Shown here: in pieces, positions 1 through 12,700 of the stretch
Layout: each line of letters starts with the position of its first letter
How positions within the stretch are numbered: the stretch's first letter is position 1
Assembly (NCBI GenBank): GCA_019454045.1
Contig: SKCR01001886.1
Span: 1-64,000 of the forward strand
Source of the DNA: Zanthoxylum bungeanum
Lineage: Eukaryota; Streptophyta; Magnoliopsida; Sapindales; Rutaceae
Length of the DNA: 64,000 bases
Direction of reading: 5' to 3'
Program-made: the position numbers and the translations under genes
Notes under the pieces: generated by a model
What the model was told of the DNA's origin: nothing
The model's input: the letters and a program-made list of their open reading frames with translations, nothing else
The model's database searches: none

Positions 1-242
1 AATCAACAATATTCAACTTTTTAAGTTTTTATACTGATTTGAACTTTTGTGCAAGTATTTACCAGGTTTGTGATTGTTATATGTATTTGAAGGAAAAACA
101 GATAAATAAAACATCTTGACCACATGGAATGGCCAGAGCTGGTCTGCCGATCGACTCGGAGTGCGTCCGGATGCCAATTGCATAAGCGGCCGGGGCGTTT
201 TATAGTGGTTATAAAACTTGATGGTTACACATGTATTTTGGG
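1..242. other. No recognisable gene
   Basis: AT-rich sequence in which I recognise no gene, RNA or repeat. A 104-codon open frame begins at 124, but it runs into the MITE at 251 and its second half is a translation of that element's repeats. Confidence 0.5.
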
Positions 243-250
243 ATTATTAG

Positions 251-966
251 TAGGGGTGGGCGCGGTTCGGTTTGGTTCGGTTTTTGTAAAAAACCGAACC
301 AAACCATATTTTACGGTTCGTATTTTTACCTCTCAAACCAAACCATTAAATAACGGTTTGGTTCGGATTGAAATTTTTTTAAACCAGCGGTTTATGGATT
401 GGTTCGGTTCGGTTTACGGATTATTATATTTAAAATAAATTTTCATCCACTTAAGTGAAGAAAAAAAAAACTAATCTATCCAACAAATAGTATGAAGTGC
501 TAGGGTGTAAGCTCTGACTCCAAGGAACACATGCACTCTATTAAGGATTGAAAAATGAGGCACAATTAATTCTTGTATTTTTTAAAAAATTACCTTAAAT
601 AATGATGTTACCATCGTTCTAATTAAGAGACAAATCCAACATCTTACTTTCAAGAATAATGATGCTACCATAAAACAAAAAATTAAGAATAAAAGTATTA
701 ACATACTAATAAAAAGAAAACATAGAATAAAATTAAACGAAAAATACAAATTTTTTTTATAAAAATATATAATTTTTTTAATTATAACGGTTCGGTTCGG
801 TTTAACAGGTGCGGTTCGGATTAGCTCTTGAACCGAACCGTAAACCGTTTAGGGTGGGCCAATCCGAACCGCAAACCGAACCGTTAGAAAAAAAACCGTA
901 AATTCGGTCCGGTTTGGTTCGGTTTGCGGTTTGGTTCGGTTCGGTCGATTTTTTTGCCCACCCCTA
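251..966. mobile_element. hAT-like MITE rich in GGTTCGG repeats
   Basis: The 716-bp element begins TAGGGGTGGGC and ends in the inverse, GCCCACCCCTA. It is flanked on both sides by the same 8 bp, ATTATTAG (243-250 and 967-974). Terminal inverted repeats plus an 8-bp target duplication are the mark of the hAT superfamily. Both ends are built from direct and inverted copies of GGTTCGG/CCGAACC, so the element can fold on itself; the centre is AT-rich and non-coding. It must have been moved by a transposase supplied elsewhere. Short reading frames across it (124-438, 931-1137) are not convincing genes. Confidence 0.9.
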
Positions 967-974
967 ATTATTAG

Positions 975-1423
975 TACAGTAAAACATGCACCGAGGTTCT
1001 TATGTTTTCACTTGTATTCAAAAGTTTTGGGGTCATTGGGGTTTGTTAAGTTGATCATGTGTACGCGTCAGGGACTAATTCAAAGTTCGAAACGGCGGCG
1101 TAGAGTGCAACTGATAAGTGATAAACCACACATGTAGAACCCACACGGCCCGTAATTTGACCGGTTCACTAAATATACATGAGCGTGGGATCGTCAGATC
1201 TTTCTGATCTGGGAAAGCACCCGCGCTGCAACACCACAGCCGTACGATAATCAAATTCGTGAAACTGACGGTTTAAGATTGCGTTTAGACAGACACCACG
1301 CGACACTTCTATACCGTTACGTAAAAGGCCAATCTTATCATCGTCATTAATTACTTTTTTGGAAAATTATTTTACTGTAAGACTTTAACAAGTGTTAATA
1401 CTAAAATTTCAAAAATAAAATTA

Positions 1424-1462
<39 letters not shown>

Positions 1463-1738
1463 AGTCATAATAAGAGATCCATCAATTTAACTTAATAAAT
1501 ACAGCACTAAAACATAAATAAAATACAAATTGTTATAAAATAAAATAAATATCTAGTAAAACAGGAGACTTTATTATTGAATGAATAAAATTATTATTGG
1601 AGTTAATGCTTTGAGCGTTAATACAAACAATATATTGTATAATATATTTTATTGTTTATTAATAAAATAATTGCATCTTAATTTCAATTTTATTAATGAT
1701 AATGACAATTGTGTCATTATCTCTTAGTGCATATTGGT

Positions 1739-1769
<31 letters not shown>

Positions 1770-1849
1770 TATATTTATATGATAAGAATGACACAGACCT
1801 TATAATAGTCACGTAGTAATATTGGACACTGGGTGTGGTTCGATATTGA
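975..1849. other. Intergenic, no gene; two (TA)n microsatellites
   Basis: The first 350 bp (to about 1330) are less AT-rich than their surroundings and could be a promoter fragment, but I find no gene beside it inside the window. The rest is AT-rich and holds two TA microsatellites, at about 1425-1459 and 1739-1766. Nothing else is recognised. Confidence 0.5.
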
Positions 1850-2883
1850 GATAATATTACTATTATAAACTATTCTTAAAGTGTATATATATTCATAGTC
1901 GTTGGTTTTGGAATACAGTCGAATTCCTATAATCTAGAAAACTAGCACTTGTCATATATTGGAATTGAAGTTCCAATAGTCTAACCCAATGGATCATGAG
2001 TAATGGAAGCTCGTATAGACATATGAGTATTCGTTGGAGCGAATACTAAATGTCTTACAGATGATTTCTAATAGCTCGTATAATCTCATTGAGTCGAGTA
2101 TCATATGTGATCATTTCAATATAGGATCACATTGGTTTTGTGTGTGATCATTCATACTTAGATGAAATGTATGTCAAAGACCTGTCATGGTCTAATCGCT
2201 AGATGTTCGCTGGGTGTGGACTGATGCACTCGTTAATCAGTACGTATCAAGATAGGATCAGTCGGCCTGAATGTGTACCATAAGGGGTTTATGTATTCAT
2301 GTTTATGAGTCACGATTCTTAAGACTTTTGCCAAAGCCGATCATCTAGGGTTGATCGCATATACATCAGAAATAGTGTTATGATTAGTTATAAAGAATCA
2401 TGGATATGTCGACAATATGAAATGTGCACTTTGAAAACTTGACGGTATAATCTATGTTTCCTAAGCACAACTCGTATAGTCTACGACGAATGTATTGTTA
2501 AACATATGTGATTACCTCAATTTGTGTAGTTCGGAAAAGTCGTTTGTGTTCTTCGTAATTTTGGAGGTGACCAAATTGCATACATATGAGTTGGGGTAAT
2601 ATGACGAACGTATATGAACTTAGATAATCCCACAATATGAAGTGTACATGGGTAGCCAATCATGTTTGATAATAAATAATATTTTATATTAAAATTTTCA
2701 ATTAAAATAATTAAGTATTATTTGATAACATTAATTATTTAGTAGGCCAATTGAGATTAATTAGATTAGTCAAATTTATTTAAATGTTAAATAAATAATC
2801 ACACGATGGCATTATTATAATTTCATAAATATCTCTACAAATGGAAAATAGTTTGGTTAGTAATTATATATTTGACTCTCAAT
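1850..2883 (+). repeat. Diverged LTR-like segment related to element F
   Basis: Several blocks match the LTRs of element F (54878-63099) read on the minus strand, in the same order. They include a block around CCCAATGGATCATGAGT (1985), TTCATACTTAGATG (2151), TGTTCG..GGGTGTGGACTGAT (2203) and TCAAGATAGGAT (2248). No ends or target duplications were found. The right side is cut by the hAT element at 2884. I read it as an old, diverged LTR fragment of a relative of F, in the opposite orientation to F in this window. The left limit is approximate. Confidence 0.55.
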
Positions 2884-2891
2884 ATGATAAC

Positions 2892-4682
2892 TAGACCTAA
2901 CCGGCGGTCCGGTTCCACAAGTGTGGAATCGGAACTGGACCGGTTAATTCCGGTTCGGTTTTGGTTCCACACTTAAGTGGAACCGGAATCAGAATCAGAA
3001 TCAGAATCGAACCGTTCGGTTTCGGTTCCGGTTCCAGTTATATTCCGTTTTTTTTTTACTTTTTTTAAAATAAAAAATTTAGATTGAAAATTTAATTTAA
3101 TTTAAAATTATGAATTTAAATTTATATAATAAACTTACATAATTACATTAAATTACAAATAAAATTCTTGTCTAAAAAAATTAAAAATGAAATTATTAAA
3201 TTAAAGAGCTTGAACTTAAATTTTTAAGAACTTAAATTTTTAAAAACTTGAGTTGCCTACGTATCCTCCAGGATGAGAGGAACCAAAGCTCACATAATTC
3301 CATTACATTTTAAAGATGTTTCCCCATTGTAATTTTACAATTATTTAATTATCAATCATCATTATCAGTGTATGTTGATCATTCAGCTCCAGTTCCGCTT
3401 GCACTTGCAGATGCATTGTCGAACAAGTCTTCAAATTCATCGGGGGCATCTTATTATTGCCTCAAATAAGCTCGAGTTCAATCATCCACACATGCTATTG
3501 CTTCTAGAGTGCTTGGATGTAATGAAGACCGTCTAACTTTCTATATATTACCTCTCATGCTGAAGACTTGCTCAACCGCAACAGTAGAAACAGATGTTGC
3601 CAATATCTCTTTAGTAATAATTGATAATACATGATATATATTTCGATGTCGGTTCCACCATTCAAGAATTTGAAAATTTTTACTAACTAAACTTTCAGTT
3701 GAAAATTCGAAATTTGTAGATAAATAATTATCTAATTCTGGGTTATTAGTCGTGTTATCCCTATATTTTTTATTTCGTTGTAGTAACCAACGATCACATG
3801 CGTTAAGTCTTGTTTACATTACGGATTCGCTACTACTAGATTGTCATATTAATTGCAAATTATATCTTCTAATATAATTATTAAATAACTCTATTTAAAT
3901 AAATCTAAAGAACTCGTACATCTACTAGATGATGCGTACCTGGTCATTTAAGTTTGCGTCGTATCAAGTCCAAGCTCAACGGCATGATGTCTTTCCAGGT
4001 GTTTGATCATATTGTCGTATCCACCAGTAAATTTGTAAGAAACCCCACAATGGTTGCATATTGCTCTTGAACCTTTATTTGCAATATCGATTAAATGAAA
4101 ATGAATTTTGAAAACATCCAAGGAACGAGACTTAACTTCTCTTCTCCGTGAACCGATACTAAGGCTGTCTCTTGGGTTTGCACATTTGACATTGTGTTCT
4201 CAGATGAGCTTGTCATTTGTTGTTTAAGAAATTTTAAAGAATTAGATAATTGAGAATGATGAATTGTAATTGTAGATGAGAGAATTGAGAATGAGAGAAT
4301 TGTAGGAATTGAGAGAATTGAGAATTGAGAAATTGATGTGTTGAAATAATGAAAAATGACCCATATTTATATATTTTTAGAATATTTTTGTGATACCTAA
4401 AATACCCCTAAAATTAGCCGTTTTATTAATATTATTAGGGGTAATTTGGGAAATCCCTAATTTTTTTTTGTTTACCGTTGGGGCAGGGTGCCGTTGGGGA
4501 GTTGGAACCCTAGCTAAGGTTCCAACCCGGTTCCAACCGGAACCAGCAGTTCCTACCATTTATAAAGAACCCTAACCGAACCAATTATATTCTGTTTCGG
4601 TTCCGGAACCGGAATCGGAACAGATTGGAACCGGAACCGGTCGGTTCCATCCGGTTCGGAATCAGAACCTTGGCGAGGTCTA
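2892..4682 (-). mobile_element. Degenerate hAT transposon with target duplication
   Basis: A 1,791-bp unit starting TAGACCT and ending AGGTCTA, flanked by the identical 8-bp duplication ATGATAAC (2884-2891 and 4683-4690). The subterminal regions are rich in GGTTCCGG/CCGGAACC motifs in both orientations, as usual for hAT transposase-binding sites. The interior carries the minus-strand transposase remnant at 3379-4216. The unit is inserted in the LTR-like segment to its left. Confidence 0.9.
3379..4216 (-). pseudogene. hAT transposase remnant (BED finger and dimerisation domain)
   Basis: Read on the minus strand, an ATG at 4216 begins a Ser/Thr-rich leader. After a one-base frame shift near 4125 comes a BED-type zinc finger, with C-N-H-C followed by H-L-E-R-H-H (about 3975-4060). 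Further on, the C-terminal hAT dimerisation region is clear: an ILEWW motif (about 3660), then VSTVA and a VFSMRGN stretch (3550-3590), and an SLEAIACVDD tail. Stop codons interrupt the tail, one replacing the conserved Trp after CVDD. The segment between the BED finger and the dimerisation domain is far too short: about 280 codons remain of the 600-700 usual for plant hAT transposases, so the RNase H-like catalytic core is essentially gone. It cannot encode active transposase. Confidence 0.85.
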
Positions 4683-4690
4683 ATGATAAC

Positions 4691-6480
4691 TATTTCGTCT
4701 GATATCTTTGAAATTCAACATATCTCTAGCCGATCTAACTGAATATAAATATTTTTTTTATGTATAATTTAGTTTCACTTGCTAATAAGATCATGACTTT
4801 TCCAGAATCTTTAATTAATATTAAATTCAAGAAATATTTTTATCTCGAAAAAGAGTATAGTTAAACTATCAATTAGGCATATCTCCCATCTTTTTTTAAG
4901 AGGATATTCATCAAGTACATAATCATTGTATTTTTGTATTAGTCAAAATAATATCTTCATGATATTTGAAAGATCTAATCTTTTATCATAAACATATCAC
5001 ATCACTGATAACTCAAATCTTAATAAACTTAAAATAAAAATTCAAAGGTGTAAGTATGCAGTAAATGAAAATAAATTATTTTAAAGAAAACATATTCGAA
5101 TAGAGCAATACGAAACTAAAAATTTTATTCACAAATGTTAAGATTCCACATACCCGAGCCTTATTCCTTTACTGTAGCAGAGTTTCTCTATTATATTTAT
5201 ACTTAGTGGGAATTAACATTCACTACTGGGAATATTAAGAAATTTATTTTCGCGTTTTATTATAAGCTAACTTAAACTTCAGGTTTGATTTTCTTTTTAT
5301 TATTGCAAACTTCTGGCAGCAATAATAATATAGATAATATAATTTAAAAGAATTAATATAAAGTAAAAAATATAATAGAAAAAATCACATAAATATGTAT
5401 GATGCAAAGAAAAAAATTACGTACACATATTTGAAACTTTAGGTTTTCTTACAAAATATTTCGTTGATCTATAACTTCAGGCTCCGGTCTTACATTATTA
5501 TTTAGAGCATCAAATCCTAAACAAAAAGTTTCATTTTAGAACCTCAGGTTCTGATTAATAAGGTTAATCTTTAGACTTTTAAGTTCTATAATTGTGATGT
5601 AGTTTTAGAACTTCGGGTTCTAATCTAAAAATTAGTTAATAAAATTAGAACTTCATGTTCTAATTTTATTATTAAATTGAAAATTTTAGGTTCCGATAAT
5701 TTTCTTTGTACCGTAAAACTTCATGTTACAATATTGATATTGAACAATAATATATAAAAATAATGTAAAAACACAATAAACACGAGAGATCACTCTAAAT
5801 AAGTATGTGTGAGAAATTAATCGGACTAAAGTCGGCGATTTTCAATAAAAAAATCAAATCAATGATTTTCATTCAAATCGGATCACTTTAATAACGACCG
5901 GCGAGAAATCGTTAATTAATCGACATGTTATGACTCCTTAAACTATTTTTATATATACACACATGGCTAGTTCTGACTCCTTATACTGTTTTTATATGCA
6001 CACACTTGTCCAAGAAAACATTTAATGAGATGAAAAAAATACTTACACGAGACTTGTTAAATTTACTCATCTAATAAATATATATGTATATTAATTAATA
6101 ATTTTTTTTTTTTTTTATTATTTTGTTATTAGTTAATTTCAAACTTAATATATATTTATCAAAATATTAATGAATGACGTACCGTGTCATCGGTACATAT
6201 GTCTCACACAAATCTTTCTCATGTATAAAAAATAGTGTATTTATCTAAAATTACTTTTAATATTGCCCCAAATAAAGATTATTTATAGAAATATTTTATT
6301 AGGAAAAAAAGGAAAGAAAAAATATCTCATTTTTCCATTAAATTATTAATAAATGACGATCTCCTAAAATAAACTCTAATCATTGTAAATCCAGCTGAAA
6401 TTGAAATAAATGCATAACTGGAATATCAAACTCAAAAATCACTAACTACTAAATTTAACATTCTATTAGTTTTAATTAAT
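4691..6480. other. AT-rich intergenic DNA with a palindromic-motif cluster
   Basis: No gene is seen. Between about 5274 and 5724 there are ten or so scattered versions of a short hyphenated palindrome, close to AGAACTTCRGGTTCT (best copies 5274-5286, 5538-5552, 5607-5621, 5647-5661). A T-tract lies near 6101-6116. The rest is plain AT-rich sequence upstream of the RBP47 gene. Confidence 0.5.
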
Positions 6481-6765
6481 TAACTTAAAACAGTGGTTGC
6501 ATCAGAGCCGTACACGTAAGCACACAGAATGGAGCCCACGAGTGACGGACGACAGATGATTCATGTAACCGAGGCTCAGATCCCACTCTCACAAAAACCG
6601 CAGCCTCCCTATAAAACCTCAAAACAACCTCCTCTGTCAACTCTCTCGAATCTCTCTCTCTAACTCGCTCTTCACAGAGTAAAAAATTGAATTTTTTTTT
6701 ATTCCCAGAGAGAGAGAGAGAGATTAATTTTGATAATTAATATTCGTTCTTTAAGATCTGTGAGG
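6481..6765 (+). promoter_or_regulatory. RBP47 promoter and 5' leader
   Basis: A TATAAAA box lies at 6610-6616, placing transcription start around 6640. The leader is CT-rich (CTCTCTCGAATCTCTCTCTC, about 6640-6660) and ends with an (AG)n microsatellite at about 6707-6723. CT-rich tracts and GA repeats of this kind are common in plant 5' leaders. The first in-frame ATG after the leader, at 6766, opens the Gln-rich N-terminus. The transcription start is inferred from the TATA position only. Confidence 0.65.
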
Positions 6766-9700
6766 ATGCAGCAGCAGCAGCAACAGGGTAAATCTAACGG
6801 CGGAGATGTGAACACGGCGGCCGGAGCAGCTCCAGCTGGGCCGCCGACCGCTGCACAGCAGCCGTACCAGTGGGTCCCGCCGCACCAGCAGCAATGGATG
6901 GCCATGATGCAGTATCCAGCGGCGGCGATGGCCATGATGCAACAGCAGCAGATGATGATGTATCCGCATCAGTACATGCAGTACGGCGGTGGTAACTCCT
7001 ATTATCAAAACGGCGGCGTAAAGCAGCAGCAACATGGATTGATTAATGGAAAACAAAACGGATCTAGTAATAATAATAATATTAGTAATGATGAGACTAA
7101 GACTATATGGATTGGTGATTTGTTTCATTGGATGGACGAAAATTATCTTCATAATTGTTTTTCGCATACTGGGCAGGTGAGATTTATAGTTTATTTGGAA
7201 AAAAAATGGATTATTATTATTTTTTTTTTGTGGCGTTTGATTTGTATGAATGAATATTTGATTTGAAATTTTGAAGGATTTTTTATTATATTGTGATTTA
7301 GAAGATTAGAGGTTGAAATCAGTTGGATCTTTACTATAATTGCAAGTTTTATGTAGTGGGATCTTGTTTGCTGAATGTTATGCTTAAATGCTTTTGTGCA
7401 CGATTGGTGCCAGTTTGAGCCAGGTCAATAATTATGATAGCGTCAACTGATGTTATTTTTGTTATTTGAGGGAGGGAATTACTTTGTGGTATCAGTCTAT
7501 CAGAGGCAAAACATATAAAAAGTATATGACTTGTCTTTGCATATTAAGCATATAAATGATATTTGACTTGTCCTTGTGACATTGTTGTTATTAATAGTAA
7601 TTACAAGGTCAAATTGTGTGATTGAATGAATTGGGTAGATAGATTGGTTATTGTAGTCCCAATCATGTAACTTGTAGATCGATCGATGGCTGATTATTGT
7701 AATCTCACTAATCAACCACTTCTAGGTTGCAATTATGATATATTTTGTTATGGATTGCAACCCCCTTTTGGGGTGAGCAAGCCTTTTTTTTACTTTTGTT
7801 TACTTATAGAAAGCTCTTGAGATGGAAATATCCTGGTGGTGTCAGCTACCTTAGTTGGTTCATGGGCGTTAGAGGGCTATAGCTCATTGCCTAGTTTAGT
7901 CTGTACGCCCAATGAATCACCAATCAAGCTTAAAAGGATGATTCCATTTATAGTAAATATGGGGCAAACAATGATCAGAGGTTACTGGACTGTGGATTCA
8001 TTTCAAAGTTGTTTATTTGATTTGGCTTCAGACAGTTCAACAATATAATCTTGAATTATGAGGTTAATATAAAGACATATGTCCTATTGTATGTCATGAT
8101 CACTGTTCTTTCCTGTCTACTCTTTCATAAATTGTATGCTTTCATTTTAAATGCAAGTCAAATTTTGACTGGCATTTAATTTCATTCATGATTTCATTGT
8201 GCATCAGTGTAACATCAATCCTGTTGCCAGCTTTCATGAATTTGATAGTTATGGCCCCCTCATGTTCGTAGAGATGATTGATTGACCCTTGTTCTCCATT
8301 GTTGATTTCACAAAATTTGCAGGTTTTAAATGTTAAAGTTATCCGCAACAAGCAAACTGGTCAGTCGGAAGGGTATGGATTTGTTGAGTTCTATTCACGT
8401 GCAGCAGCTGAGAAAGTTTTGCAGAGCTATAATGGTTCTCTAATGCCCAATACTGAGCAGCCATTCCGACTTAATTGGGCCACCTTTAGCGCTGGTGAAA
8501 GACGAACAGAAGTGGGTTCTGATCTATCTATATTCGTAGGAGATTTGGCTCCAGATGTAACTGATAGCATGTTGCAGGAGACCTTTTCTAGTAATTATCC
8601 ATCTGTAAAAGGAGCCAAAGTTATCATTGACGCGAATACTGGACGTTCAAAAGGTTATGGTTTTGTGAGATTTGGTGATGAAAATGAGAGGTCAAGGGCC
8701 ATGACTGAAATGAATGGTGCGTATTGTTCAAGTAGGCCAATGCGCATAGATGTTGCAACCCCGAAAAAGGTTTCTGGATATCAACAACAGTATTCTTCCC
8801 AAGGTATGCAGTATGCTATACTTTGGCATTATATATTCTTGTTGAACCTAGGAGATCTGAAGGCGTTAGCTTTGATTTTATTTTAGTCTGTGCTTTGGAG
8901 TTGATCTTGTTTTCATGTAGTTTCAGTTTGTTGATTAAGTATTGGTCTTTAATCTACATTCTTTCTCTTTTAATACTTTTATATTTATCTAGGTCTTTAT
9001 GATGAAAAATGATCAACCTTTGCTAATAGCAGCTTGCTGTGAATCGTGTGATAGGCTATATCTCCATGTTGTGATTAGTTTAAAAAGGATGAAATTGAAA
9101 GAACCAACATTGCTTGATTATTACATTTTTTCCCCTTTGAATAACATTTAAACCAGTGTTATTAAAGGCGCAAGGCGCACCGAGGCGCAAAAGGTCCTGG
9201 AGCCTAGGCGCACGCCTCAAGGCGCAAGGCGCGCGCCTGAGGAATGTGAGGCGTATATTTGTATATATAATTTTTCTATTAGAAAGAGGAACATGTATAT
9301 TTTTCTAATCATTTTGTTTTGAGTATTTTTTAATATTTTGACCAAATTATGACACAATATTTATAAAAATATTGCACTCAATTAAATTCATATACATCAC
9401 TATTTTCATAACTAAGTTGCTATAATAACTAAGATATTAATATTTACTTATATTGTCTTATGTACAATTTTGTTATTGACTAGTATAATCTTTTGGTTAA
9501 AATTATGTCCCCAATAATTATAAATGTATGATCTATTATTAATTATTATGGAAAATATTTGTATTTTACAAAATATAAATTTTTCTTATAATTTTTAAAG
9601 ATCCCAACAAATTAGCTAACAGACATGTCAAAAGTAAATAAATAAAGTTAAATTATGAGATTTATTGTTATTCTTTTTCTTCTTACTCTCTCTGCCGTAA

Positions 9701-12700
9701 AAAAAAAAAAAAAGAGCTTTAATCAACGAAATCGGGTCAAAAATCAAGATTTTTGGCATCAGACGCCTAAGGCGCGCCTCATTTATTGGTATCAGGCGCG
9801 CGCCTTATCGACTAGGCGCGCGCCTGATACACGTCGCCTCGCCTGGACACCCTCTAGGCGCAGTGGCTGGTGTCTCTACCTAGGCGAGCTTGAGGCGCGC
9901 TTTTGATAACACTGATTTAAACTCTCTTATAGTAAGAGTGTTTTGTCTACCCATTAATGCATACATCCATTGTTTTCTCTTTATGTGTATTATCCTTAAT
10001 TCATTTTTAATCAAGGTTCGAAAACTCGGTATGCAGTGCGAGGCGGTCTCATGCATGAGGCGAGGCGGACAGCCTCGAGTCGGTTGAGGTGATAGCCTCT
10101 GTCCGAACACGAAAAAAAAAACTAAAAGCATCAAAATAAATCATCCACAACAAATCCATATCAACTAATACATAAAATCATTCATCGAACTAAACAAAAT
10201 GAAACATAACAAAATAGGTTCATGAAATAAAATGACCGCTTATCTCTAAATAGGCTATCATTTGTGTCTAATAGCATGAAATGTGGATCCAAAGTGTCAT
10301 ATATCACAAGTAAATTTATTAATAATAAATTATAACTAATAAATATATATAATAGTAAATGTTGGTTATTTTTAAAATAATAATTATTTTGCCATTTTCG
10401 GTGAATCATCGGGGTCTAGTTACCCTGTCAATGTGGTTAATAACATTGCCGGTTAGAATTTCAAAATTGAAAATTTTATTTATGTATCTTTTTAGTCTAT
10501 AAAGAAGCTCAAGTCAAGACTTAATTTTTTTTTTTTTAATAGTAACTTTAGGGCTTTTGGGTCGAGGCGTCTTGTGGAGGACGCCTCGACTCGAGGTGTC
10601 ATGAAGCGGGCCGCCTCAAGCCTTTGAGGTGGGCCTGTTGAAAACTCGGCTTGAGGCGACAGCGTCAACGCACCGCGGCCATGAGACGGCGCCTTGAGGC
10701 ACGCCTCAAATGGAGTTTTAAAACTATGTTTTTAATCAAAGGATTTTATATGGTTCATGTTCCTTTCCCGAGGTTAGATAAAAGACCACACCCTCGCTTG
10801 CCGCTTTTATAAGTTTCTCAGAAAAATTCGGAGATTTTGAAAATCATCGTAAACCTCCTTAAGAATTTATCAAAGTCCTCCCTTTGGGGTTCTATAAAAT
10901 CTATTAGAAACCTCCTGGCAAAAAAGTTGTTTGTTCATTTGTTGAACCAAAGGGTCTGCCTGTATGAAAAGTCCTAACATTGAGGGTGGAGGAATAAAAT
11001 TTATCCTCAGATATATAATAGCCCAAATGTTGTGCTTGTAGCCAACTTTTATTGTAATTTGTATCATCTTATTTATTCATGTTCTGGTGGCTTTATGTTT
11101 TGGTGAATTTGTAGTGTTGCAGTCCAAAATTTTAACTTTCATATGAAAGATCAAACCTTTGAGTGATCCTCTACGGGTCAACTTGATATCAATGGTTATA
11201 ACAAATTTTTTTTTTTTTTAAATGGATATTTTCTCAACTGCAGTTTTGGATTTGATATTTTGTTGGCCGGCCTTGTGATCTGTGCACTCATTTGATTATT
11301 TTTTTTTCCACCTTATTTTTCTTTTCAATTAGGTTCCCTTAATCTCAAGTTTTTTTTGTCAGATTGAATGGTGCAATTTAGCAAATGATGGATGTTATTG
11401 TTCTTGTTCGTTAATTTGTTTTATTTTATGTACATCATTGTGGAGAAAGTCCTCTGCTTTTCTCTTTGGGGAACATTTAATTAATAAATCATGCTTATGT
11501 TTAAATGAATGACCTATGTTAGTCATTGCTAATGGGCTAAAATTATTATCGAAAGCAGTCTAGTATCTGTATATCATTATCCTTTCTATGTGGTCATTGA
11601 TTTGTAATTTTTCCCCCTTTTCTTTGATTAGCTCTCATATTGGCTGGAGGACCTGCATCAAATGGTGCTAGGGTCCAAGGTTCTCAATCTGATGGCGAGT
11701 CCAGTAATGCGACTGTGAGTCCATCTTTTCCCTGCATTGATAATCATTCAAAGCCTGTACATCTCATCTACCACTTATGTCTTGTTGCAGATATTTGTTG
11801 GGGCCCTGGACTCTGATGTCAGTGATGAGGATCTCAGGGATCCTTTTTCTCAGTTTGGTGAAATTCTCTCAGTTAAAATACCTGTTGGTAAGGGATGTGG
11901 GTTTGTACAATTTGCAAACAGGTTTGTTCCTTCACCACAATTGAAGTTTTATCTTGTAGAGACGTAACTGTCATTATTGTAGAATTTGTTTCATTTCAGC
12001 TGACTAATTGTGAAGCCTTGAATAGAGAACATTTACATGTGATGTGACCAAAGTCACAAGAATTGATATATGTCTATTTGTCTTCATGTTAAACTATTTA
12101 ATTATGATCTCTGTAGCCATTTGATGACTACACTGTGTTGTCTATGTTAATAGAAAGGATGCTGAGGTTGCATTGCAGAAGTTACAAGGGACTGTTATTG
12201 GCAAGCAAACAGTCCGTCTTTCTTGGGGTCGCAGTCCTGGGAACAAACAGGTAATTCGATTAAATTGAAGTGCACATTCATAGTTAAGTGACTTGTTTCT
12301 TTTTCTCTCACTTGCATCATTTTTCTGGGAAATATCAATGTGATTTGCACTTGGTCTCTGTTGTCAAGTTACAAGTACACATATAGCTTGCTTTCAGGGG
12401 TGCAAGAATAATTACTGATGTTTTATAGGGGTTGATACCACGTGCACCTTTACCACTTTCCTACACCGGTTGGTCTTTCATGACTTGTAAACTTGTAGTT
12501 TTGAGTTTTATCTACAATTGTTCAATATTTTCTCAATTATTAGTCTATGTAGGACAACTAGTCATTGTTGCGATAACAGATATTAAAACCCTAAGGTCTC
12601 CCAGCCCGCTCCCTTATTCCACATTTATCCGCTCTAGTTGGTTTATTTTCTCATTTGATTGCTTTTTTATCTTTTGGAATATGTCTCTCTTGGCAGTGGA

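Noticed and set aside
8278..8322. Alternative RBP47 start upstream of exon 2
   Set aside because: The open frame before 8323 is intron sequence ending in a normal acceptor; exon 1 supplies the start and first half of RRM1 in phase.
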